Assembly: GCF_000218895.1 (NCBI RefSeq)
Contig: NC_015703.1
Coordinates: 178,501-242,500, forward strand
DNA: 64,000 nucleotides
DNA from: Runella slithyformis DSM 19594
GTDB taxonomy: Bacteria; Bacteroidota; Bacteroidia; Cytophagales; Spirosomataceae
Reading direction: 5' to 3'
The notes beneath the pieces are model-generated. The model worked only from the letters and a program-made list of their open reading frames with translations. It ran no database searches and was not told the origin of the DNA. Numbering within the stretch: the stretch's first letter is position 1; each line of letters begins with the position of its first letter. A program made the position numbers and the translations under genes. Positions 54,663 through 64,000 of the stretch are shown here, piece by piece.

Positions 54663-55409
54663 TCATTTTCTAACTTCCGCCGCCGCCAGCCAATCATAGG
54701 TGTTTACGGGCATAGGCAGGGCATCGGGAGTTAATTGAAGATACATTAAATGCAAATGAGTTCCGGAACGGCGTTTGGCGGCATTCAGCCCCGTACGGCC
54801 CACTTCGGCAATCTTTTGACCGGCCACTACCTGTTCACCCACCTGCACCATCACGCGGCTGTGGTGCGCGTAGTAAAACAGCCCGTCTAAACAGGGGTCA
54901 TAGATCCAAACAAAATTCCCTCCTCTGTAGGTACTTTCAGGTGTCCAATTGGCTTCAGTTGCCACAACAATGCCCGGACGCATCGCCAATACATCAATGG
55001 GCTGTTCGGTTTGATCGTCCAAATTATCCTGATTTCGGTCGTAGACAAAAATATCGTGCGCCGGGTGGCTTCCCTGTACGGCATGGTTAAAAAGGTTAAA
55101 GCCCATGGCTCGATATCCGGAGCCCTTTCCGCCGATCTGCTCCGCGTCGTAGGCTTTTAACGGAAAAATAAAGCCGATGGAATCACTGCATATTTGTTGA
55201 CGATACCCATCCGTCACTTCACGCAGTTCACTAAAGATCAGTTGAAAGCGCAACTGTGCTGAATCGGGGGCAATGGTTTGTTCACGAATTTGTGAATTAA
55301 GTTGCAGAAACGCCTGTCCCAATGTCACCAGATGAGCGCTTGGCGCATCGGCGGCCATCAAAAATAAGGGTGATATTAAGGATAAAACAATGGATAAAAC
55401 CTTGTACAT
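54663..55409 (-). CDS. M23-family (LytM) peptidase
   Basis: 248 residues with a signal peptide (about 1-19). The metal motifs are visible: SHPAHDIFVYD (first His and Asp) and GTHLHLMYL (HxH) near residues 215-223, with YYAHHS between. These enzymes cut peptidoglycan cross-links. It starts 7 bases after the SMP-30-like gene on the same strand, so the two form an operon. Confidence 0.88.
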   Translation of the reverse strand: MYKVLSIVLSLISPLFLMAADAPSAHLVTLGQAFLQLNSQIREQTIAPDSAQLRFQLIFSELREVTDGYRQQICSDSIGFIFPLKAYDAEQIGGKGSGYRAMGFNLFNHAVQGSHPAHDIFVYDRNQDNLDDQTEQPIDVLAMRPGIVVATEANWTPESTYRGGNFVWIYDPCLDGLFYYAHHSRVMVQVGEQVVAGQKIAEVGRTGLNAAKRRSGTHLHLMYLQLTPDALPMPVNTYDWLAAAEVRK

Positions 55410-55416
55410 ACTATGC

Positions 55417-56328
55417 TTATTTCTTTTCCATAAACGCTTTCATCATGACCCATTCACGGCCGGGAGAATCGGCCTGAAACGTCTCAAGGCATCCGCGATC
55501 CTGAAGCGTGATGTAGCAAGTTCGTCCTTTTTTGCCTCCGAAGCAAATATTCGAAACACTTTTGCCTTTGGTCTTAATCGTTTTGATTACCTTCCCTTCC
55601 GGCGACACTACCGCTACTTCACCCTTCCCGTGCCTTGTAATGTAGAGATTACCCTTGGCATCACAACGCATTCCGTCCATTCCTCCGTCAATGAATTGAT
55701 ACACAAGTCGTTTATTGGAAAGTGTACCATCGTCAGCCAGATCAAATGCCCAAACATTACGCTGAACACTTTCATTGACGTAGAGTGTCTTTTCGTCAGG
55801 ACTTATATCTATCCCGTTGGTTGTCCCCATATTGGCTGCTACAATTCGGGCCTTTCCTTCGGGTGATACGTGCCAAACCTGTCCGGTTCCCTCTTTCCAA
55901 TTGGGGTCTGAACAAAAAATATGACCTTTTTGAGTAATGGCTAAATCATTGGGTTGGTTCATTTTAGGCTCATTACAATGTACACTGACCTGTTTGTTAG
56001 TCAGGTCCACTTTCAGGATATTGTGACCAGTAAAGTCTGCCACGTAAAAAGTGGAAGCATTGCCGAAACGTATACCATTTCCGGTGCTCCCCTTGGGCAA
56101 TGTCAAAAAAATCGAGGCTTTATTTCGGCGGGGAATCTGCGCAATTGTACCGTCCATGATGTAATTAACGGCATACACCGTTCCTTCGGAATCTACCGAA
56201 GGGCCTTCGCAGTTTTGGGTAAACTCATGCTCAGGCGAAAAATCAGACGTTTGGGCCTGAGAGACAAACGGGAAAACCGGCAGTGCCCCAAGGCAAAAGG
56301 CTATACAAGGATAACGCAACGATTTCAT
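55417..56328 (-). CDS. SMP-30/gluconolactonase-like propeller
   Basis: 303 residues with a signal peptide (about 1-25). Acids and Asn of the metal site appear in CEGPSVDSEGTVY (Glu), NQPNDLAI (Asn), NGIDISPDEKTLYVNES (Asn, Asp) and the GMDGMRCDAKGNLY segment. The SMP-30 family hydrolyses sugar lactones. It lies 7 bases before the M23 gene. Neighbouring secreted sugar dehydrogenase at 50 kb could supply a lactone, though the link is an inference. Confidence 0.87.
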   Translation of the reverse strand: MKSLRYPCIAFCLGALPVFPFVSQAQTSDFSPEHEFTQNCEGPSVDSEGTVYAVNYIMDGTIAQIPRRNKASIFLTLPKGSTGNGIRFGNASTFYVADFTGHNILKVDLTNKQVSVHCNEPKMNQPNDLAITQKGHIFCSDPNWKEGTGQVWHVSPEGKARIVAANMGTTNGIDISPDEKTLYVNESVQRNVWAFDLADDGTLSNKRLVYQFIDGGMDGMRCDAKGNLYITRHGKGEVAVVSPEGKVIKTIKTKGKSVSNICFGGKKGRTCYITLQDRGCLETFQADSPGREWVMMKAFMEKK

Positions 56329-56459
56329 GCAGGTAACGGTCTTTAGATGAGGTGTAAAGATTAGGATTTAGTCGAAAATAAAAAAACTTTCCAAGTTATG
56401 AAAACCTGAAAAGTTTAGTTTGAAAGTCGAAAGAAGCTCCGTTGACTTCTGACGCCTTC

Positions 56460-57578
56460 TTAATTTGTTACTTTCAATATCTCCTCCAACTTTTTCTCCA
56501 ACGCCGCTCCGCGCAGGTTTTTCTCAATCACTTTTCCGTCTTTATCCAACAGAAAGGTGGCCGGGATAGCGTTGACACCATAATTTTGAGCCGCCGCTGA
56601 TTGCCAATATTTTAAGTCGGATACGTGGCTTGGCCAGATCAAACCGTCTTTTTCAATCGCTTTCACCCAAGCCGTTTTGTCACGGTCGAGCGATACACTG
56701 AATATTTCAAAACCTTTATCTTTAAAACGATTGTATACCCGCACGACATTAGGGTTTTCCTGACGGCAGGGACCGCACCACGAAGCCCAAAAGTCGATCA
56801 AAACAATTTTGCCGCGAAGTGACGAAAGGCTTACGGGTTTATTTTCGGTGCTGCTAAGCGTAATTTCAGGGGCTGTATCACCGATTTGAATACCGCGCAT
56901 ACGTTTGGCATTTCCTACAAATACCTTCGCCTGTTTCATGGTTGGGCGCTCTGTTTCAAAACGTTTTGCCAAAGCATCAATCGTAGCAAAATCAACTTCA
57001 GGATTTAGGAAATTGGTTGCAAACAATGCCGCTAACGACGTTCCCATTTCAGGAATCAAGCTTTTTACCTTTCCTGTAAAACCCTGACTGGCCGCTTCAA
57101 AATCCTGTTGAATCTTAGCTATTTTCTTGCTGTCTTTCTTTTGTTCGGCCTGCGCATATTCCTCCTGCCACTTCAGCGACTTTTCGTTCATCTCTTTATA
57201 CATACCAATCAGTTGCTGGTAGTAATCATTGTTCTTTGAGCCGGTCACTTTAGCCGCTCCTTTCTCGGTTCCGTCTGCTGCAATATCAATTGTTTCACCG
57301 CCTTCGATCAACACAATCACCCGTTGCGCACCGGCAAAATTGACTTGATACACGGTACCCTCATCAAGTTCTTTTCGTTTGAACGTAAATCGTTTGTCGG
57401 CTCCTACTTTTGCCGAGTCCACCACCACAAGGGGTTGAGTTCCCGCAATTTCAAGGTATATCTTGTGATCAGGCTGAAGATTTTTAGCTGTACCGGTAAT
57501 GGTAAATTCTTTGGCACCTGTTTGTGCAAAAAGGGTAACGCTTGTAAGTAAAGCGGCAGCGGTTAATATGTTTTTCAT
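56460..57578 (-). CDS. TlpA-like thiol-disulfide oxidoreductase (DUF4369)
   Basis: 372 residues with a signal peptide (about 1-19). An N-terminal DUF4369-type beta domain (about 22-120) leads through a helical linker to a TlpA thioredoxin domain with W267-C-G-P-C271 (CGPC). It reduces or isomerises disulfides in the periplasm, as in cytochrome c maturation or resistance to oxidation. The length and domain order are typical for Bacteroidota. An exact -7 element lies 61 bases upstream. Confidence 0.92.
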   Translation of the reverse strand: MKNILTAAALLTSVTLFAQTGAKEFTITGTAKNLQPDHKIYLEIAGTQPLVVVDSAKVGADKRFTFKRKELDEGTVYQVNFAGAQRVIVLIEGGETIDIAADGTEKGAAKVTGSKNNDYYQQLIGMYKEMNEKSLKWQEEYAQAEQKKDSKKIAKIQQDFEAASQGFTGKVKSLIPEMGTSLAALFATNFLNPEVDFATIDALAKRFETERPTMKQAKVFVGNAKRMRGIQIGDTAPEITLSSTENKPVSLSSLRGKIVLIDFWASWCGPCRQENPNVVRVYNRFKDKGFEIFSVSLDRDKTAWVKAIEKDGLIWPSHVSDLKYWQSAAAQNYGVNAIPATFLLDKDGKVIEKNLRGAALEKKLEEILKVTN

Positions 57579-57638
57579 TAGAATGCGAATGTTTGCCAGT
57601 TTTTAACGAACAAAACGGGTTGTTTGTTGCGTACCTGA

Positions 57639-57646
57639 CAAAGGTA
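57639..57646 (-). promoter_or_regulatory. -7 promoter element of tlpA-like gene
   Basis: TACCTTTG on the minus strand, exact TAnnTTTG match. Confidence 0.5.
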
Positions 57647-57655
57647 CAAAAAACA

Positions 57656-57691
57656 AAAATGCTGCCGGTTATTTTATCCGACAGCATTTTA
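57656..57691 (-). terminator. Terminator after LiaF-like gene
   Basis: AAAATGCTG-CCGG / CCG-CAGCATTTT hairpin with one mismatch; T-run on the minus strand. Confidence 0.7.
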
Positions 57692-57707
57692 GGACTATTT
57701 AGTGCGC

Positions 57708-58715
57708 TTAATAACGACTTATCTCCAGTTTAGATAATCCGCCCTCATACGATATCCTGATCTTTTTAGCAGCAGAATTGTAATTGGGAGTACGATAAAG
57801 ACCATCGCTTATCTTTTCAAAGTTATCCAGTTCTTTAGAATTGAACGCTCCGTCTACTGTAAATTCGCAACCGAGGGACTCAGGAATCTCAATTTCGATA
57901 GATGCAACGCCGGCCTCGATTTCCACTAAAGCATTATTTTCAACTTTATCCCCTAATTTCAAATCCACTTCAGCAGCCCCTGCACCTATTTTTACTTTTT
58001 TGACTTTGTACTCCGACAGATCGAAATTTGCTTTTCCGGCACCCAAACCTAGATCAAACGACCATATCGGCTTATCGCTCAAACGCATCTCGACGTGATT
58101 GTCCATCTTATCAAAATCTCTCATCCGGACGCGCTTGGTGCTGTCTTTGCTTTCCATTTCAAAATTGACCGAGCTGATTTTGGTACTTTCGTTCCGCTTG
58201 GTGGTCAAAACATAATTACCGAATTTGGTCTCAGCATCTGCTTCTACGAGTTGAGCGGTAGTACCTTGTATTTTGAATTCTCCGGCTCCTGCACCAAAAT
58301 TTAGGGTTGCTTCCTTAGTGCCATCGGCGAAAGGCTCTGAAAAATGCGTTTCACCGTCCCTGGAGTACGCTTTTGAACGCTTTTCATATTCATCATCATT
58401 AGTATTATCTTCGTCGTCATCATCAAAATCATGCAGATTGAACTCAATCCCATCGTCATTCCAATGGCGAAGTTTTTTATTGGCTCCGTTGATGATGGCC
58501 GTCGGAATGGCAATGGCAATCAAAATGGCAGTTAAGATACCGGACCAACTCTGTTTGGCTAAAAGACTGACACCGGCCAACACCAGTAATAAGGGCCAAA
58601 ACCGTAATGTCATTCCCCAATCAATATGAAACCAACCAAGGGTTTTTGCCATTAGAAGCAGTCCGATGGCCAATAAGAACGTGCCCCAAAAAAGGGTATT
58701 TGAAGATTGTTTCAT
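57708..58715 (-). CDS. LiaF-like membrane protein
   Basis: 335 residues. Three or four helices at the N-terminus (about 9-80) are followed by an acidic linker (EFNLHDFDDDDEDNTNDDEYE) and a C-terminal beta-helix-like domain (about 130-330) of the LiaF/DUF5668 kind (YKVKKVKIGAGAAEVDLKLG repeats in two short pieces). LiaF-like proteins sense envelope damage in Firmicutes; the role here is inferred. It follows the 56-residue gene by 11 bases and belongs with the PspC gene upstream. Confidence 0.85.
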   Translation of the reverse strand: MKQSSNTLFWGTFLLAIGLLLMAKTLGWFHIDWGMTLRFWPLLLVLAGVSLLAKQSWSGILTAILIAIAIPTAIINGANKKLRHWNDDGIEFNLHDFDDDDEDNTNDDEYEKRSKAYSRDGETHFSEPFADGTKEATLNFGAGAGEFKIQGTTAQLVEADAETKFGNYVLTTKRNESTKISSVNFEMESKDSTKRVRMRDFDKMDNHVEMRLSDKPIWSFDLGLGAGKANFDLSEYKVKKVKIGAGAAEVDLKLGDKVENNALVEIEAGVASIEIEIPESLGCEFTVDGAFNSKELDNFEKISDGLYRTPNYNSAAKKIRISYEGGLSKLEISRY

Positions 58716-58726
58716 GGATATATGCC

Positions 58727-58897
58727 TTAAGATATCTTTTTCAATTTGTCTTTAAAAATCAGGAGTGCCCCTCCGACAATGAATAATACAGGCCAAAAGA
58801 AACGCTCAAAATCAAACCAGTCGAACAATTCTCGCATGAGCAGTAACCCACCGATAAGAACAAGGAGAATACCCCAGAAAGTGCTTTGATAATTCAT
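58727..58897 (-). CDS. 56-residue LiaI-like membrane protein
   Basis: A small gene read from the sequence: ATG at 58895-58897 to TAA at 58727-58729. Two membrane helices (about residues 7-20 and 34-48) flank a short charged loop (RELFDWFDFERFF) with Gly-rich GGLLL and GGALL turns, like the DUF5668/LiaI transmembrane region that also starts the LiaF-like protein. It lies 11 bases before that gene and 98 after the PspC gene, all on one strand. Confidence 0.75.
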   Translation of the reverse strand: MNYQSTFWGILLVLIGGLLLMRELFDWFDFERFFWPVLFIVGGALLIFKDKLKKIS

Positions 58898-58995
58898 GGC
58901 AAAAGTAAGTTTGAGTTAAAAAGTTATCAGGTTATTGACAGGGTGACTTTCAAACCGACCGGCCAATGATGAAAAAAATCGGTCAGTTTGAAAAT

Positions 58996-59553
58996 TTATA
59001 CTTTAGGCTCTTCTGAACCATCCGGAGTTTCTGACTCTTTTGTCTCAGACGATTTGGGAGGCTGCCAATCATTAATGGGCGCGGTATCAGTCCATGAAGG
59101 AGTGGCTCGCTCTGTATCGGCGGTGAAAGTAGCAGTAGGCTTATCAGTCTTTTTTAAGATTAGGAAAAGCCCTATGCCGATCAGCAGCGCTGCCGGAATA
59201 TACTTATCCAAATCTATCCAGTAGAAAAGTCGGTCAAAAAGCATAAATCCACCGATAACCAAAAGGCTATAGCCAACGATTTCGGCTCCTTTACCAAAAT
59301 CTTTTTTATGTTGCGGAGTATTTGAAAATGCCCAATCCGTTTCCGTTACAGAAGGTGTAGACTCTCCCTTAGGCAAGACGGCCCAGAGGATAATATAGAT
59401 CAAAATAACAGGAAAACCTTTCGTAAAAATCATCAGTACGACAAAAATTACGCGCATGATGGCTTTATCAATACTGAAATAATCGGCAAGGCCGGCGGCT
59501 ACTCCACCTAAGACAGCCTCACTCTGTATCCGACGCAATGGTTTGTTGTTCAT
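58996..59553 (-). CDS. PspC-domain protein
   Basis: 185 residues. The PspC domain (about 3-65, with LGGVAAGLADYF and the hydrophobic MRVIFVVLMIFT helix) is followed by a second region with two helices (about 95-145) and a charged C-terminus. PspC family proteins respond to envelope stress. It heads a cluster with the LiaI- and LiaF-like genes and has its own promoter (TAnnTTTG at 59664-59671, TTTG 19 bases further upstream). Confidence 0.88.
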   Translation of the reverse strand: MNNKPLRRIQSEAVLGGVAAGLADYFSIDKAIMRVIFVVLMIFTKGFPVILIYIILWAVLPKGESTPSVTETDWAFSNTPQHKKDFGKGAEIVGYSLLVIGGFMLFDRLFYWIDLDKYIPAALLIGIGLFLILKKTDKPTATFTADTERATPSWTDTAPINDWQPPKSSETKESETPDGSEEPKV

Positions 59554-59663
59554 GGCTTTGTATTATTATGTTATTGGATTGTAAAGAATAGACTTTGCTT
59601 TGTCTGCATTTTTAAGCCTCCTTTTTTAATGTCTGTCAGCTTTTATGCATTAAATTATTGATT

Positions 59664-59694
59664 CAAAGGTACTATGTAATGCAAGGTAATCAAA
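59664..59694 (-). promoter_or_regulatory. PspC promoter (-33 and -7)
   Basis: TACCTTTG at the -7 position (59664-59671) and TTTG 19 bases upstream (59691-59694), matching the Bacteroidota sigma-A pattern TTTG-N19-TAnnTTTG. Confidence 0.65.
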
Positions 59695-59751
59695 TATATT
59701 TTACCACCAACGGTTGAAGAATAAAATGAATGGAAAATTTTGGGGATGAAG

Positions 59752-60222
59752 TTACGAGCTCATGAGGTTTTTCTCAAAATAAACGACGTCTGCCTCAGGA
59801 TTGTAATTGTAAGGGGGGATTTCAGTAAAGCCATAACGAAGATATAGTTGAACGGCAGGCTCTAAACGTCGAAGGCTGTCCAATTTCATAGATTCATAAC
59901 CAAGCGTTCGTGCAGTACTTAATGCAGTATTCATGAGTTGTTCTCCCAAATGACGTCTGCGAAAATCCGGTTGTATAAACATACGTTTTAGTTCACAGGT
60001 ATGCTTATTCAACTGCCTTAAAGCTGTACAGCCCACAAATTGCTCATCGGATTGGACAAGCCATAACTCGCCCGTTGGCGGCCCATACATGGTTGGCAGA
60101 ATTTGCAGCTCATCGTCAAATTTCTGGAACTGTAGATCAATCCCAAGTCCGGACGCATACTCTTTGAAAAGCATGACGGCCGCCGCAAAATGTTCGTTCG
60201 TTCGGGCAACGATTATCTGCAT
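59752..60222 (-). CDS. GNAT-family acetyltransferase
   Basis: 156 residues. The acetyl-CoA-binding R-x-x-G-x-G/A-type segment is IQPDFRRRHLGEQLMNTAL (about 93-111), and the region after it (LRRLEPAVQLYLRYGF) is typical. Substrate unknown. It starts 20 bases after thrC on the same strand. Confidence 0.87.
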   Translation of the reverse strand: MQIIVARTNEHFAAAVMLFKEYASGLGIDLQFQKFDDELQILPTMYGPPTGELWLVQSDEQFVGCTALRQLNKHTCELKRMFIQPDFRRRHLGEQLMNTALSTARTLGYESMKLDSLRRLEPAVQLYLRYGFTEIPPYNYNPEADVVYFEKNLMSS

Positions 60223-60242
60223 AATATAAAGCCTTTTTCATT

Positions 60243-61544
60243 CTATGAAAGTAGATAATTTTTAAAATCCTCAAAGCGAGTGCTCATTGGAATTGATTCT
60301 TTGGTTTTGCTCAACAGCACTGACAAACGGGTAGGAATGTTCACTTCTGCGGTACCAAGGGCATCTTCTACCACATTAAGAAACTTGGCATAATGCGCCG
60401 TTGACAAAAAGACACCTAATACTTCTTTATTGATTAAATTCATATATTCTTTCAACCCTAAATAGGCGACAGCAGTATGCGGACACATCAGGTACCCCTG
60501 ACGCTCATACACATCCTGCATAGCGGCTTTGGTCTGTTCGTCATTAAACCAAAAACCTGACACATCGTTTTTCACTTGGCTCCATTCATCGTCGAAAAAG
60601 CGGGTCAGGCGCACAAAATTGCTGGGATTACCTACGTCCATCGCATTTGAAACTGTTTCTACCGAAGGTGAAGGTGTATAGGCTCCATTTTCCAAATACT
60701 TGGGAACAACATTATTACGATTCGTAACGGCCACAAAATGATCCACGGGAAGCCCCATACGATGGGCTAAAATTCCCGCGCTCAGATTTCCGAAATTACC
60801 GCTCGGGACTGAAAACACAACGGGAAGCCCTAGGTGTTTTACTTGTGCATAGGCTCTGAAATAATAAAAAGACTGCGGAATCAATCGCGAAATATTGATG
60901 GAGTTCGCAGAGGCAAGGTTATACTTTTGCGTTAATTCTTTGTCCAAAAACGCCTGTTTAACCAGCGCCTGACAATCATCAAACGTACCCTCGACTTCCA
61001 ACGCCGTCACATTTCCACCCAGTGTTGTTAATTGTTTTTCCTGAATATCACTTACTTTTCCCTTTGGGTATAAAATCGTAACACTTATACCGGGCACATT
61101 ATGAAACCCCTGAGCTACCGCACCGCCTGTATCACCGGACGTAGCTACCAGAATATGTATTTCTTTTTGCGAGCGCCCCAAAAAATAAGACATCAGTGAC
61201 GCCATGAAACGGGCTCCAAAATCTTTAAATGCCATGGAAGGGCCATGAAAAAGTTCGAGGCACCGGATATTGACTTCAATCGGAACCACCGGAGCATCAA
61301 AATCAAAGGCTCGCTCCACGATCATCCGGATATCATTTTCAGGAATATCCTCATTCAACAAGGATTTTGAAACCTCGAACGCAATTTCGTTAAATGTCAA
61401 TTGATCAATATTTTTCAGAAATTCCTCCGACACCGTCGGAATATGTTCAGGCATATATAATCCATTATCAGCCGGAAGACTCCGAAATACCGCTTCTTCA
61501 AGATTAGCTTTAAGCTGTCGATTCTTCGTACTGTATAAAATCAT
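60243..61544 (-). CDS. thrC: Threonine synthase
   Basis: 433 residues. The PLP-binding Lys107 lies in HGPSMAFKDFGARF. Further motifs include ATSGDTGGA and the phosphate-binding VPSGNFGNLSAG. ThrC converts O-phosphohomoserine to threonine. The length matches the long (yeast/E. coli) type. An excellent promoter lies 47 bases before the start (61591-61598). Confidence 0.95.
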   Translation of the reverse strand: MILYSTKNRQLKANLEEAVFRSLPADNGLYMPEHIPTVSEEFLKNIDQLTFNEIAFEVSKSLLNEDIPENDIRMIVERAFDFDAPVVPIEVNIRCLELFHGPSMAFKDFGARFMASLMSYFLGRSQKEIHILVATSGDTGGAVAQGFHNVPGISVTILYPKGKVSDIQEKQLTTLGGNVTALEVEGTFDDCQALVKQAFLDKELTQKYNLASANSINISRLIPQSFYYFRAYAQVKHLGLPVVFSVPSGNFGNLSAGILAHRMGLPVDHFVAVTNRNNVVPKYLENGAYTPSPSVETVSNAMDVGNPSNFVRLTRFFDDEWSQVKNDVSGFWFNDEQTKAAMQDVYERQGYLMCPHTAVAYLGLKEYMNLINKEVLGVFLSTAHYAKFLNVVEDALGTAEVNIPTRLSVLLSKTKESIPMSTRFEDFKNYLLS

Positions 61545-61590
61545 CGGTTGGATTGCGTGCTAAATATCAAGGTTTATAAACTTAAAGTGC

Positions 61591-61621
61591 CAAAAGTACA
61601 GTTCATGGCTCCCCTATGCAA
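61591..61621 (-). promoter_or_regulatory. thrC promoter (-33 and -7)
   Basis: TACTTTTG (-7, 61591-61598) and TTG 20 bases upstream (61619-61621), matching the Bacteroidota consensus spacing. Confidence 0.7.
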
Positions 61622-61663
61622 GACTTTACCCAATTTTAGGAAATAATCATCCATTAAGGCAAA

Positions 61664-61700
61664 AAAAAAGCGTTTATCAGTTTCCTGATAAACGCTTTTA
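61664..61700 (-). terminator. Terminator after tRNA-Pro
   Basis: AAAAGCGTTTATCAG / CTGATAAACGCTTTT hairpin, T-run on the minus strand. It ends the rRNA/tRNA transcript and lies upstream of thrC. Confidence 0.85.
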
Positions 61701-61702
61701 AG

Positions 61703-61777
61703 TCGGGATGGCAAGATTCGAACTTGCGACCTCCTGGTCCCAAACCAGGCGCGATGACCGGACTACGCTACATCCCG
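61703..61777 (-). tRNA. tRNA-Pro (TGG)
   Basis: 75 bases fold into a cloverleaf. Acceptor CGGGATG / CATCCCG, anticodon stem CCTGG / CCAGG with loop TTTGGGA (anticodon TGG), T-arm with GTTCGAATC. Discriminator A. The 3' CCA is not encoded. It lies downstream of the 5S gene in the rRNA operon. Confidence 0.96.
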
Positions 61778-61784
61778 AATAACA

Positions 61785-61808
61785 ATGCCTCCGATTAGTC
61801 GGAGGCAT
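61785..61808 (-). other. Hairpin between 5S rRNA and tRNA-Pro
   Basis: Perfect arms ATGCCTCCGA / TCGGAGGCAT around a four-base loop (CTAA). A T-run is on the plus-strand side only, so it is more likely an RNA-processing stem than a terminator for the rRNA operon. Confidence 0.55.
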
Positions 61809-61819
61809 GTTTTTAATAT

Positions 61820-61928
<109 letters not shown>

Positions 61929-62139
61929 TCAAGGTCGTTTGGTATTTGGGAGGGGAGAAGGTGAAGCGATTTGTCGCACCGTCCCGTCCTGTTACCACCT
62001 TTTATAGTGTCTTTGATTTCGATCATCAGATAGAGCAAATCTATTCAACTTACAACCTATCCTGTAATCGTTTTCAACAAGGCTTTATTGACTTTCAAAG
62101 TCAGTCACTAATTATTGACATTGGAATGGAATTAATTAA

Positions 62140-64000
<1,861 letters not shown>

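Overview
The window is chromosomal DNA from a member of the Bacteroidota, most likely order Cytophagales (Spirosomaceae/Runella-like; the genus is a guess from gene content). Three things support this. Many genes are preceded by the Bacteroidota -7 promoter element TAnnTTTG. Start codons mostly lack a strong Shine-Dalgarno. The gene set is typical of the group: an ATP synthase a-subunit with a signal peptide and a His-rich N-terminus, DUF4369/TlpA proteins, a GH3-family protein, MenD, and a zinc-free short sirtuin. Base composition is near 46-48% G+C in genes, with AT-rich gaps.

Layout. 1-5 kb: a minus-strand F0 ATP synthase cluster (atpZ-like, atpI-like, atpB, atpE, atpF, atpH) ending in a terminator, with a KirBac-type K+ channel gene directly upstream. 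5-11 kb: glycosyltransferase, TatD nuclease, asparaginase, DUF2147 protein, GH3-family protein, surE. 11-14 kb: copper ATPase plus a free HMA copper-binding protein. 14-17.5 kb: secreted sialidase and sulfatase, separated by three back-to-back hairpins. 17.8-19.1 kb: a small zinc-ribbon gene whose stop codon was hit by an intact IS630-family element. 19.5-24.6 kb: trhO, deoxynucleoside kinase, nrdB, polysaccharide deacetylase, D-threonine-aldolase-like enzyme. 24.7-26.9 kb: a sigma factor, small membrane and His-rich proteins and Hsp20, all on one strand. 27-35 kb: penicillin-acylase-like hydrolase, fatty-acid activation and oxidation (fadD, acyl-CoA dehydrogenase), and a divergent alanine dehydrogenase/AsnC pair. 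35-47 kb: menD, methyltransferases, an OmpA-like protein with a coupled lipoprotein, a GT39-like membrane glycosyltransferase, a desaturase, folD, a sirtuin and a degenerate alpha/beta hydrolase. 47-57.6 kb: argG and a GNAT protein, a large secreted sugar-dehydrogenase/cytochrome c fusion, two thioredoxin-like lipid/envelope proteins, an M23 peptidase and an SMP-30-like protein. 57.7-61.5 kb: a PspC/LiaI/LiaF-like envelope-stress group (including a 56-residue gene), GNAT and thrC. 61.7-64 kb: tRNA-Pro, 5S rRNA and the 3' two thirds of a 23S rRNA gene, all on the minus strand, so the rRNA operon runs in from beyond the right edge.

Most of the window is ordinary housekeeping DNA. I did not find a clear new defence or mobile system. 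The best leads are the sigma factor/His-rich/Hsp20 cluster, the K+ channel abutting the ATP synthase cluster, the hydrolase with no nucleophile overlapping a zinc-less sirtuin, the IS insertion that rebuilds a stop codon, the palindrome in the ald/AsnC divergent promoter, and several families of intergenic hairpins.
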